A stretch of DNA of 31,756 nt from a virus: IMG/VR virus record IMGVR_UViG_3300030060_001726, positions 1-31,756 of that record, one strand, 5' to 3'. The position numbers were made by a program, and so were the translations under genes. The notes beneath the pieces are model-generated. The model was not told the DNA's origin. It saw only the letters and a program-made list of their open reading frames with translations, and searched no databases. Positions 17,080 to 23,803 of the stretch are shown one piece after another. Every line of letters begins with the position of its first letter. The first letter of the stretch is position 1.

Positions 17080-18674
17080 TGTGTAGCCTTTAATAACGGC
17101 GCTGCTGCACCAGCTGATTCAGCGACTTGCTGCGCCTGGTCTAACTGTTGTTGTTGTGCTTGCTGCGCTTGTCGTTGTTCTCTTATCTCACTTACCTGGT
17201 CATCACCTCGTACCGCTTTGGCTGGCACTGATAATGCACTAATCAAATGTTTGACCAGGTTATCAGCATCCAGGTAATCGATAACACCAGGATCCACCTG
17301 GGCCAACGGCTGCATCAATTCAATAAACTGAAGCGAGCTTTGAACATCGCCAGCTCTTTGAGCTTTTGCCAGCGGTGATACATATTCAATATCAAAATCC
17401 TGGCCCTGGATTATATCTGGAGCTGGTTTAAAAAGATTCTTCCTGGCTAAAATATTGTAACTCCTGGTAATCAATGGCTGCAACAACTCAGCTTGTAATC
17501 TTCCCAACACTGGCCCTAACAACCTCATCTTTTCTTCAGTACGCTGCACAACCTCGGTTGCCGTCATTTGCGGTCCTTGGCCCAGGATAAGTTGGTCAAC
17601 GTAGAAAGCTGATTGAATTGCTTTTCTACGTTGTTCTTCCATATTCAAACCAATAGGATTGTTTGCACCTATATTCAATGGCTCTAGTCTATCTCTAGTG
17701 CCAGACCTATAAAAATTAAGGCCGCCAGGTACAGTTCTAATGGGGAGAATAAAACCATCATCTGGAACAAGTAAGGGAGGATCCACTTGTTTTTGAGCGG
17801 CCCTAATCGTTACCTCTGACATTTTATTAAGCATCTTAATATCTGCCAGGGCGGTCATGGCTGGAGAACGGCCATAACCTATCTCGAAACTTGCTTTTAA
17901 AAATCTAGGAACACAATAACAAAACTCGTCAAAGCCGCCCTCAGATAAAATAGTTTTATTTTCTGGATCTATATAAACTGAAGCCACTGGCTTATTGCCA
18001 GCATCAACTCTTGTAATATCCCTTTCATCCCTGGTATAAACGGCGTGTAATAATGTAATCATCTCATAAGGTTTTTCTTCTACCATCTTCAGCATTTTTG
18101 CTGAGATTTTATCTGCGCCAAACCTTTGTATTACCGCCCTCAACGGCATTTTAAATTTACGATATACTGTATCTACACGGCCTTTTTCATTTTCGGTAAC
18201 ATAACATTCTGAAATATGCCTGGTTGAAAAACCAAGCTGAAACTCATCATCTTCTTCGATAAATATAACGCCAGTGCCAAAAGTAATTAGATCATGGTAA
18301 AGCTCGTGTATCTGCTCATTGAAGTTTGACCTGGCAAAAGCGCCATACATTACACGCTCAACATCACCAAGCCATTCTCTTGCTGCATCATTCATATTTA
18401 GATCATCATTACGATACTGCAATGAAAACCATTTGGTGGACATATTTGTAAGCATACCATGCAAACTTGCCGCTAGCAGCTCAGCTGCAAGGCCAGCAGT
18501 GCCATCCATAATAAGTTCTGATCTTTTATCGCCTGGTGATCTAACTTTGTTTATATCAGCTTTCCTGGGCGCAACATAATCAGCTACTTCTTGCCAGTGA
18601 GTTTCCCAGGTTGCTCTTTGATTTTCTAAGGATGCAAACCTTTTTACAAGTTCTGCTGCTAGTTGTTCTGACAT
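17076..18674 (-). CDS. Portal (head-tail connector) protein
   Basis: 532 residues. The N-terminal 'RFASLENQRATWETHWQEVADYVAPRKA' (about 12-39), 'ELLAASLHGMLTNMSTKWFSL', 'LITFGTGVIFIEED' and the central 'YGRSPAMTALADIKMLNKM' plus 'QVDPPLLVPDDG' are hallmarks of the T7 gp8 head-tail connector family. 'GPQMTATEVVQRTEEKMRLLGPVLGRLQAELLQPLI' forms the crown region. The C-terminal 40 residues are a Gln-rich helix (QAQQAQQQQLDQAQQ). It forms the dodecameric DNA gate and docks the terminase. Length is as expected. Confidence 0.93.
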   Translation of the reverse strand: MSEQLAAELVKRFASLENQRATWETHWQEVADYVAPRKADINKVRSPGDKRSELIMDGTAGLAAELLAASLHGMLTNMSTKWFSLQYRNDDLNMNDAAREWLGDVERVMYGAFARSNFNEQIHELYHDLITFGTGVIFIEEDDEFQLGFSTRHISECYVTENEKGRVDTVYRKFKMPLRAVIQRFGADKISAKMLKMVEEKPYEMITLLHAVYTRDERDITRVDAGNKPVASVYIDPENKTILSEGGFDEFCYCVPRFLKASFEIGYGRSPAMTALADIKMLNKMSEVTIRAAQKQVDPPLLVPDDGFILPIRTVPGGLNFYRSGTRDRLEPLNIGANNPIGLNMEEQRRKAIQSAFYVDQLILGQGPQMTATEVVQRTEEKMRLLGPVLGRLQAELLQPLITRSYNILARKNLFKPAPDIIQGQDFDIEYVSPLAKAQRAGDVQSSLQFIELMQPLAQVDPGVIDYLDADNLVKHLISALSVPAKAVRGDDQVSEIREQRQAQQAQQQQLDQAQQVAESAGAAAPLLKATQ

Positions 18675-18675
18675 A

Positions 18676-19320
18676 TTAGCTTCCTAGTAAAGTTTTTCTT
18701 TGCACTGGCGCAGATCCAAGTATGCCCTGGGATGACGTATTTATCCCACGCCCTCTACCTCTACCACTCATGGCGTAAAGCCTTGGCGCAAGTGATGCAC
18801 CTCTTACTGCTGCACTCGGCGTAATTCTTCTTGATGTTGTGTTTGATACACCTGGCACGGCTGCTCCTGGTCTACCGCTTGTAGTTCTTCTTCTAACTGG
18901 TTGCTGGTCATTATCATCACCGCCCATAGGAGGATTCGGATCGCCCTCTGGAGATCCAGTATATACAGTACCACCAAACAAACCAGTTCCCATAGTTCCC
19001 ACAACATTACCGCTGGATCCATAAACTGGATTAGCTCCACGCTGCAAACTTGCTTGTGTTTGTTGTGCGCTCAAAGCGTTAACAACATTTAATGTTCCAA
19101 TACCTGGAACAAGAGCATCAGTTAAAATGTTGCCAGTAAGACTATCTCTTTGTCTATCAGCCAAAGCGGTACTGCCAGCAAAATCACCAAATCCCATTGA
19201 TAAACCAGCTTCTGACATAGCAGCTTGACTTTCAGCAGTAGTCATTCCAGCCATCATGTTTTCTTCTTCAGCCTGGTCTATTGTGTCCTGGCCACCAGGA
19301 TCGCTTGTTTCACCAGCCAT
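18676..19320 (-). CDS. Gly/Arg-rich small virion protein with C-terminal KTLLG motif, unknown function
   Basis: 214 residues. The ATG at 19320 overlaps the preceding stop (TGATG) and is preferred to an in-frame GTG one codon earlier. The first 90 residues are acidic and Ala/Met-rich, followed by Gly-rich repeats (GTMGTGLFGGTVYTG), a basic segment (RRRTTSGRPGAAVPG; SGRGRGRGI) and a C-terminus ending SQGILGSAPVQRKTLLGS. The last part resembles the C-terminus of the next protein (SQGLLTEAPIEYKSLLGS), suggesting a shared docking tag. Low-complexity, probably disordered. Position between terminase and portal suggests a head or connector accessory role. Confidence 0.6.
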   Translation of the reverse strand: MAGETSDPGGQDTIDQAEEENMMAGMTTAESQAAMSEAGLSMGFGDFAGSTALADRQRDSLTGNILTDALVPGIGTLNVVNALSAQQTQASLQRGANPVYGSSGNVVGTMGTGLFGGTVYTGSPEGDPNPPMGGDDNDQQPVRRRTTSGRPGAAVPGVSNTTSRRITPSAAVRGASLAPRLYAMSGRGRGRGINTSSQGILGSAPVQRKTLLGS

Positions 19321-19547
19321 CACTTACTTCCCAATAATGATTTATATTCTATCGGAGCTTCAGTTAACAAACCTTGTGATCCAGTTAAAATGGTCTTTTG
19401 TCTACTAACTCGGTTAGCTCTTTTTCTTTTATCTTCTACTTCGTCTACGGAGGTTACTGCGCTATCTGGCACAACATCCATAGGCGGTGCTGGCGGTGGC
19501 GGCTCTACTGGCGGCGGCGCTGGCACTTTTGGATTAAGGAATCCCAT
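19320..19547 (-). CDS. Proline-rich small protein between terminase and portal
   Basis: 75 residues. The N-terminal third is Pro-rich (KVPAPPPVEPPPPAPPMD), the middle charged (DEVEDKRKRANRVSRQK), and the C-terminus carries TILTGSQGLLTEAPIEYKSLLGSK. Small Pro-rich proteins ending in a KTLLG-like motif lie at this place in many marine podoviruses (recalled, not searched). The start overlaps the large terminase stop (TAATG). Function unknown; a structural adaptor or assembly peptide is the likeliest idea. Confidence 0.6.
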   Translation of the reverse strand: MGFLNPKVPAPPPVEPPPPAPPMDVVPDSAVTSVDEVEDKRKRANRVSRQKTILTGSQGLLTEAPIEYKSLLGSK

Positions 19548-20827
19548 TATATTGCTACTCCCAATGGATTATAGTTACTATCTGCTATTGCTTGCGGCGG
19601 TCTATCAAAACCTCGGTTTTCTTTTATCCCAACCGCAAAGTATCGCCAGGCATCAGCTGCATGACTCGCCCAATCGTGTACTGGACTATTCCTAAATGTT
19701 CTCAATCTTTCATTGTAAGCTCGATGATACTGGCGCAAAGCTTCCAGGCCAGCCTTACAATTTACCTGGTCAAACCAACAACGACCAAGAATAATCTGCG
19801 CAGCGTGTATGCCATCTTCAACTGGCAGCTTTGGTACAACCCTAAAATTGATTCCCAAATCGTATGCGATCTCTCTGCGGCTTTTACCAGAGCCAAGCTC
19901 TCTAACCTCAATATCGTGTGGCGCATTGTGATTTCCATAGAAGTAGCTTTTCGATGTAAGTATTTTCGCATAGTGCGGTAATCCCTCATTCCGAGCTTCG
20001 TAAAAATCTATTACATGAATTGCCCTACCAACATTCTGAGTAAACCAGATTGCGGTACTATCACCTATACCAAGATCCCACCAGGTATCTACTTTGTGCG
20101 CCTGGTCATATGGAACATTCCCTATGCGCCCACTTTCCTGGGCGGCTTGCAGCTCTTTTCCATAAATCGCACCAGGTACATTTGCAACCCAGGAACATTC
20201 AAACTCTTGTTCATACTGGTCCTCGGTCATTATCTGCCTGGCAGCGTGTAATTCTTCCTCATCAACTATACCAGTTTCGCTGGCCTTATAAACCTGAGTA
20301 AACCATTCATCACTGTTTTGAGCTGATTCATATAAATCAAAAAAAGCATTATGCCCTCTTGGAGTTCCAATAAAGAACGCCCAGCCTTTTCTATCAGACA
20401 ATGCTGGCCGCAGCACTTCTGGAAATAAAGCTTCTGGCATATCTGCCATTTCATCCAGGCAAGCACCATCAGCATAGATCCCTCGCAGCGCATCATAGTT
20501 TTCTGCTCCGAGCAGCTGAATCCTTGCACCATTAGGCAGATCACATCGCAGCTCAGTTTCGTGAAACCTAACCATCGGTACTTTACCAGCAAACTGCTTT
20601 AGATAATCCCATGCCACCGCCTTAGCCTGGCGGTATGTAGGCGCTATATAAAAATACCTGGGATTCGTCTTATCATTCAGTATCGCATCCCTCAGTAAAT
20701 GATTTATAGCCATAACTGTTTTGCCAAATCGTCTATGACATACCACAACTCCCCAGCGACTCTTGACCAGGGCATTGTGAAGTTTTGCCTGGAGCGGTCT
20801 TGGTGAATACGGAATCTCAATGTTCAT
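19547..20827 (-). CDS. terL: Terminase large subunit (packaging ATPase and nuclease)
   Basis: 426 residues. Walker A-like CHRRFGKT at 30-37, Walker B GACLDEM with D125-E126, and coupling motif FFIGTPRG at about 151-158 form the ATPase. The RNase H-like nuclease has D251 (WWDLGIGDST) and D385/D392 (DWASHAADAW). It cuts concatemers and pumps DNA through the portal. GGGAG lies about 10 bases upstream of the ATG, next to an 11-base palindrome, GTGTCAGACAC (20828-20838), that may affect initiation. It is shorter than T7 gp19 but complete. The gene is separated from the small subunit by 246 non-coding bases, which is unusual. Confidence 0.95.
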   Translation of the reverse strand: MNIEIPYSPRPLQAKLHNALVKSRWGVVVCHRRFGKTVMAINHLLRDAILNDKTNPRYFYIAPTYRQAKAVAWDYLKQFAGKVPMVRFHETELRCDLPNGARIQLLGAENYDALRGIYADGACLDEMADMPEALFPEVLRPALSDRKGWAFFIGTPRGHNAFFDLYESAQNSDEWFTQVYKASETGIVDEEELHAARQIMTEDQYEQEFECSWVANVPGAIYGKELQAAQESGRIGNVPYDQAHKVDTWWDLGIGDSTAIWFTQNVGRAIHVIDFYEARNEGLPHYAKILTSKSYFYGNHNAPHDIEVRELGSGKSRREIAYDLGINFRVVPKLPVEDGIHAAQIILGRCWFDQVNCKAGLEALRQYHRAYNERLRTFRNSPVHDWASHAADAWRYFAVGIKENRGFDRPPQAIADSNYNPLGVAI

Positions 20828-21073
20828 GTGTCAGACACTCCCTATCTGATATATATTAGATATAGCAAGCGGCGGCTTGCTTTGGGGTACCAGGGGTAGG
20901 CAAATTCTAAAAAAACCAGGTCAAACTTTGTAAAATAGCAGCCATATCGGTTAGTTACCGCTAACTATTTCTATATCCAGCAACGATTACAGAAGATCGG
21001 CAAACAAAATTCAAAATCAAATCCCTCGTGTGCGAGATTACTGCCAAAATGTTTGCACAAAAATACGTTGATC
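20828..21073. other. Non-coding gap between the two terminase genes
   Basis: 246 bases without a plausible gene. It holds an 11-base palindrome GTGTCAGACAC (20828-20838) beside the large terminase ribosome site, an AT-rich near-palindrome around 20843-20862, a strong 7-bp hairpin (20864-20881), a GTTAG/CTAAC repeat near 20950-20970, and a CTCG-TGTG-CGAG stem-loop near 21024-21035. No tRNA could be folded by eye. A packaging recognition site or an attachment site would fit here, but the sequence alone does not show either. Confidence 0.5.
20864..20881. repeat. Hairpin upstream of terL
   Basis: Perfect 7-bp inverted repeat AGCAAGC / GCTTGCT around GGCG. No T-run follows on the minus strand, so it is not a typical intrinsic terminator for the late transcript. 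It could be an RNA processing or packaging element. Confidence 0.6.
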
Positions 21074-21496
21074 CTAGTTAATCTCAAGGTTGCCATTCGC
21101 CCAGGACAAAGTTACCTGGCCATTATTTTCAGCTGCTTTATCTTCAGCTTTATCTCTAACGCCTAACGGCTGCATTTGTCTAATATGCTTATCCATATGA
21201 TCTGCTTGTAATCTTCTTCTTTGTACTTCTGCCATTGCTAGCTTAGGATCGTCTGGTAAAGCCATGTTAACCAGGTCAAGTATCTGATCCCTCATAACCT
21301 CGCATTGCAACGCTCTAGCCTTACGATACATCGTATGAGCATCATCATTCTCTTGCACCCATCTCAGTACAGTTCTCCAGCTTGGTAAGCTCTTTGTGTT
21401 ATTACATATCCTGGTCAAGCTTTCGCCCTCAGCAATACGCTCACAAATAGTTTCCATTTGTGGTTTTGTAACTCTTATTTTGTAAACTTTAGCCAT
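21074..21496 (-). CDS. terS: Terminase small subunit
   Basis: 140 residues. A helix-turn-helix of the small-terminase type lies at about residues 9-50 (VTKPQMETICERIAEGESLTRICNN, then SWRTVLRWVQENDDAHTMYRKARA), followed by a helical oligomerisation part and a charged tail (GVRDKAEDKAAENNG). It recognises the packaging site and regulates the large subunit. It is the first gene of the late block; only a weak GGGA ribosome site precedes the ATG, and a terminator hairpin lies just upstream of that. Confidence 0.85.
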   Translation of the reverse strand: MAKVYKIRVTKPQMETICERIAEGESLTRICNNTKSLPSWRTVLRWVQENDDAHTMYRKARALQCEVMRDQILDLVNMALPDDPKLAMAEVQRRRLQADHMDKHIRQMQPLGVRDKAEDKAAENNGQVTLSWANGNLEIN

Positions 21497-21510
21497 TTTC
21501 CCAGCTCATA

Positions 21511-21555
21511 AAAAAACCTGGCAGAGAAATGAAAAACTGCCAGGTTAGTTTTTTT
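21511..21555 (-). terminator. Intrinsic terminator (possibly bidirectional) ahead of terS
   Basis: A perfect 10-bp stem, AACCTGGCAG (21515-21524) with CTGCCAGGTT (21537-21546), and a 12-base loop. On the minus strand it is followed by a T-run (21516-21511); on the plus strand by seven T (21549-21555). It stands only about 15 bases before the terS start, so minus-strand transcripts must pass it to express the late genes. Confidence 0.8.
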
Positions 21556-21567
21556 CAACATAAAATT

Positions 21568-21608
21568 TGGTTTGCAGCTCCCATTTTTCAGCAAATAACT
21601 GCAAACCA
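21568..21608. repeat. Second large hairpin in the control region
   Basis: A perfect 10-bp inverted repeat TGGTTTGCAG (21568-21577) and CTGCAAACCA (21599-21608) around a 21-base loop. No T-run follows. It lies between the terminator and the minigene. Together these structures suggest a structured leader RNA or a protein binding site such as an antitermination or packaging site. Confidence 0.6.
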
Positions 21609-21625
21609 CCGAAAGGAGTCAAACA

Positions 21626-21634
21626 ATGAAATAA
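21626..21634 (+). other. Two-codon minigene (ATG AAA TAA) with ribosome site
   Basis: AAAGGAG (21612-21618) lies 7 bases before ATG-AAA-TAA. The stop runs directly into a 7-bp hairpin, AGCTCTA (21634-21640) with TAGAGCT (21652-21658). A longer pairing, AATAAGCT (21630-21637) with AGCTTATT (21712-21719), is possible as an alternative. This layout is like the lambda bar minigenes or a minimal leader. Expression is not shown; a chance occurrence is possible. Confidence 0.4.
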
Positions 21635-21756
21635 GCTCTATAGAGGTAAACTAGAGCTATCTTCTCAAAGCTTACCAAAAACACTAATGTTTTAGATTCA
21701 TTTAGTCAAGCAGCTTATTCAAAAAAAATTAATTTGAAAAAAAGTTTATTTACCCC

Positions 21757-21773
21757 TTGACTTTCAACGTCAA
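21757..21773. promoter_or_regulatory. Operator-like inverted repeat / possible promoter before the plus-strand early genes
   Basis: TTGAC-N7-GTCAA (TTGACTTTCAACGTCAA). The plus-strand TTGACT could serve as a -35 box for the gene at 21818 and the minus-strand TTGACG as one toward the late genes, but no good -10 box is visible at the right distance on either strand. Read on the minus strand it matches the integrase promoter site at 28452-28468 in 14 of 17 positions. Confidence 0.5.
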
Positions 21774-21817
21774 TAGGCCCACATTAGTAATAGAGGTTAA
21801 CAACAAGAGGAGAAAAA

Positions 21818-22084
21818 ATGAGCGCTTTCAACGGATGGATCGATACTTTCATTGAGGAGAAAGGTATTGATACCGCTCACAACTTCGAGTTTGACGAAGC
21901 TGGTACGTTTCACATCGTAGAAACTGCCACTGTCATTGCCTGGATCAAAAAGTTAGATCCAGAAACAAAAGCCAAGATCAAAGACAACTTTGTCAAGATC
22001 GACTTCTTCAATGGAGATCCGATGCATTTCATGGAGTTCATGGCCAAAGGCATGGTCAAGGCAACTTACGGAGCAGCTGCTTGA
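21818..22084 (+). CDS. Small acidic early protein, unknown function
   Basis: 88 residues, acidic, soluble-looking, no membrane segment: MSAFNGWIDTFIEEKGIDTAHNFEFDEAG and so on, with an amphipathic helix FMEFMAKGMVKATYG near the end. A strong AGAGGAG ribosome site precedes the ATG. It is the first of four short plus-strand genes. Its first codons (ATGAGCGCTTT) are identical to those of the fourth gene of the block at 22547. Not recognised. Codon use leans more to NNC endings than in the surrounding genes, which may indicate high expression or different origin. Confidence 0.7.
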   Translation: MSAFNGWIDTFIEEKGIDTAHNFEFDEAGTFHIVETATVIAWIKKLDPETKAKIKDNFVKIDFFNGDPMHFMEFMAKGMVKATYGAAA

Positions 22085-22305
22085 TGAACAACTGGATAAT
22101 TGCTGAGAAATTTGCTGGCAAGCCATACTGGTACAAACACAAGTTTGCGCCAGTTTGGATCCTTAAAAACTTTGGCAACAGACCTCTTTGGCCTTACGAG
22201 GTCTACAAAACAACCGAGTGCGGCGAGTACAGAAAAGCTACTGGCCACACATTCTCTAAGCTTGATCTTGCCAAAGATCATGCTGAAACAATTATCAACA
22301 ACTAA
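22084..22305 (+). CDS. Small early protein, unknown function
   Basis: 73 residues from the ATG at 22084, which overlaps the previous stop (TGATG), so translation is coupled. The protein is rich in aromatic and basic residues (MNNWIIAEKFAGKPYWYKHKFAPVW; FGNRPLWPYEVYKTTECGEYRKATG). No motif recognised. Position in the early plus-strand block suggests a host-takeover or regulatory role, but this is inference. Confidence 0.65.
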   Translation: MNNWIIAEKFAGKPYWYKHKFAPVWILKNFGNRPLWPYEVYKTTECGEYRKATGHTFSKLDLAKDHAETIINN

Positions 22306-22314
22306 GGAGAAGCA

Positions 22315-22536
22315 ATGAAAGTAGGAACTAAAATGATTGGGGATTGGGGAGCTATGATCCCCCTCAGCTATGGTGTGATTTCAAAGATTGATTCCAACAT
22401 AGTGTACATCACCTGGGATGATATGCCAGGATCAATCAGCTACGGAATTTCTGATATAGACAAAGGTCAAATGACGTTGAATGGCAAGCCAGTTGGCATT
22501 GGCATTTATACAGAAGATCAATACTACAACAACTAA
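22315..22536 (+). CDS. Small beta-rich early protein, unknown function
   Basis: 73 residues, beta-rich: MKVGTKMIGDWGAMIPLSYGVISKIDSN, then IVYITWDDM. The pattern suggests a small SH3-like barrel; this is judged by eye only. AAGGAG lies 6 bases before the ATG. Third gene of the early plus-strand block, 9 bases after the second. Not recognised as a named family. Confidence 0.65.
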   Translation: MKVGTKMIGDWGAMIPLSYGVISKIDSNIVYITWDDMPGSISYGISDIDKGQMTLNGKPVGIGIYTEDQYYNN

Positions 22537-22546
22537 AGGAGAAACT

Positions 22547-23047
22547 ATGAGCGCTTTTATCGTAAATCCAAAACACATTGCTGCCCTTGCAGCATTTACT
22601 ATTCAACCCAGCAATTACTTTTATTGCTACAACATGCACACAAAAAAGGTACTGTTTGACTTCAGCTCTCCTGGCGTAGCAAACATAAAAAAGTTTCACC
22701 ATGTAAAATGGATAGCCAAGATGCTTGCTGAAGCTAACGTCAAGAGTGTCTACGAGCTTGAGAAAAGAGCTACTAAAGAGGTTTACAGTGCCAAGTATCT
22801 TGAGGATCTAATGTTGTTCCCAGCTGATTGCATCAAAGCTCTTGAAAAGCTTGGCACTAACGGCCACAACTACTACTTGAGTGATGCTGATGTTTACAAC
22901 ATGGCTTGCTGCTTAAACTACCAGAGCTGCGAGGTAGAAAACTGGATGCACACTGATGCTTACTGGATCATCAAGGCGATCAAGGATCATGCAGCAAAAG
23001 GTATGGCTAGTGATGCTAAAGTTAAATGGGAATGGAAAGCTGCTTAA
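22547..23047 (+). CDS. Early protein of a family seen in marine phages, unknown function
   Basis: 166 residues from the ATG at 22547, chosen for its AAAGGAG site; an in-frame ATG further upstream lies inside the preceding gene. It begins MSAFIVNPKHIAALAAFTI. Proteins starting with a similar 'M(S)-x-FIV-x-x-x-HI' are, from memory, frequent in phages and some bacteria, without known function. It has a mixed helical pattern, several Cys (ACCLNYQSCEVENW) and an Ala/Lys-rich C-terminus (KGMASDAKVKWEWKAA). Its stop overlaps the stop of the convergent gene at 23044 by 4 bases. Confidence 0.7.
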   Translation: MSAFIVNPKHIAALAAFTIQPSNYFYCYNMHTKKVLFDFSSPGVANIKKFHHVKWIAKMLAEANVKSVYELEKRATKEVYSAKYLEDLMLFPADCIKALEKLGTNGHNYYLSDADVYNMACCLNYQSCEVENWMHTDAYWIIKAIKDHAAKGMASDAKVKWEWKAA

Positions 23048-23475
23048 AGCTTGTAATATAATCTAACCAGGGCATCCTGGTATCTACGCTTAACAATCCT
23101 GGGATCATTCAATCCCAGGATTTTTGCTATCTTGGTCCATTTTGCGCCACGATCTCTAAATGCAGCTGAATGAGCTACGGCCCAGATTAATCTGCGATCA
23201 GCTTCATCCATAGACAATCCCATTGTAATAGCTTTGTCTAACCTGGTTATCTGTTCTGGTGATGCTTTCAGCCTGGGAGTTTCAAAAGAGCTATAACCAT
23301 AAGCAGACCACTCTTTGACATACTCTGGCCAATGCACCATCTTCTGCTTTCTGATTACACCAGGCAACTTTCTTTCAGTTTCAGCTGCTTCCAGAAATAG
23401 ATCATGCAGCTGATCTATTGCCAGTTTGTCTTGTGATCTTAATGCTCTCTCACTCTTTACGTCTAAGCTTATCAT
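23044..23475 (-). CDS. DUF6362-like HTH protein; candidate late regulator
   Basis: 143 residues. The middle 'HWPEYVKEWSAYGYSSFETPRLKASPEQITRLDKAI' and the C-terminal 'ADRRLIWAVAHSAAFRDRGAKWTKIAKILGLNDPRIVKRRYQDALVRL' match what I remember of the DUF6362 phage family: a conserved W-x-AYG segment followed by a sigma-region-4/RinA-like helix-turn-helix (about 107-140). AGGAGAT precedes the ATG. It is the last gene of the minus-strand early block. In lambda-like phages the last early gene is often the late activator or antiterminator. The terminator ahead of terS makes that role attractive but unproven. Confidence 0.6.
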   Translation of the reverse strand: MISLDVKSERALRSQDKLAIDQLHDLFLEAAETERKLPGVIRKQKMVHWPEYVKEWSAYGYSSFETPRLKASPEQITRLDKAITMGLSMDEADRRLIWAVAHSAAFRDRGAKWTKIAKILGLNDPRIVKRRYQDALVRLYYKL

Positions 23476-23803
23476 CCATCTCCTTTAGCCATTCTATCTT
23501 TTCAAATACTGGTATATGTTCCAGGTTTATAACTAAATCCTTGTAAGCTTCTTCGCTATATCTTCTCCTGAGCTTTGCCAGGACACGCCTTTGCAATTCA
23601 TCCAGCGGATACCTGGCACTACGCTGCACTGCTGCCTGGTAACTATGATTTGTAGCTTTCACTGTTAACTTAGCTAAGTTCTTTAGCTTAGCTAAGTTAG
23701 CTAATCTTTGTTTTTTATTTAAGGAATATTTAGGATTGCTAAGATTAGCGCTAAGCTTAGCACTTCCTGGCTTGACAAAAATTCTACTGTTTTCCTGATT
23801 CAT
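23450..23803 (-). CDS. Small basic protein, unknown; carries an iteron-like repeat cluster in its coding DNA
   Basis: 117 residues, strongly basic. The N-terminal part holds Leu/Ala/Lys repeats (KNLAKL after LANLAKL, about residues 34-46), then RYPLDELQRRVLAKLRRRYSEEAYKDLVINLEHIPVFEKIEWLKEMDDKLRRK. Not recognised as a family. It overlaps both neighbours (26 and 20 bases). The DNA for the N-terminal third contains 11 TTAGC/GCTAA copies around an AT-rich core (23670-23761). A DNA-binding or replication-initiation role is possible, as when an origin lies inside its initiator gene, but is speculation. Confidence 0.6.
   Translation of the reverse strand: MNQENSRIFVKPGSAKLSANLSNPKYSLNKKQRLANLAKLKNLAKLTVKATNHSYQAAVQRSARYPLDELQRRVLAKLRRRYSEEAYKDLVINLEHIPVFEKIEWLKEMDDKLRRKE
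23670..23761. repeat. Iteron-like TTAGC/GCTAA cluster with AT-rich core; possible replication origin
   Basis: TTAGC occurs at 23670, 23683, 23688, 23697, 23745 and 23757; GCTAA at 23673, 23691, 23700, 23738 and 23750. CTTAGCTAAG occurs twice, and GCTAAGCTTAGC is a 12-base palindrome. Between the two groups (23706-23735) lies an AT-rich stretch. It is within coding DNA, so part of the repetition follows from the Leu-Ala-Lys repeats. Confidence 0.4.

Noticed and set aside
20935-21065. Possible tRNA or tRNA-like attP between the terminase genes
   Set aside because: Some T-arm-like words are present, but no cloverleaf with a 7-bp acceptor stem could be built; without a host sequence an attP cannot be claimed.
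23044-23047. Terminator between convergent genes
   Set aside because: The stops overlap and no hairpin with T-run is visible around the junction; the same holds for the convergent stops at 27351-27354.
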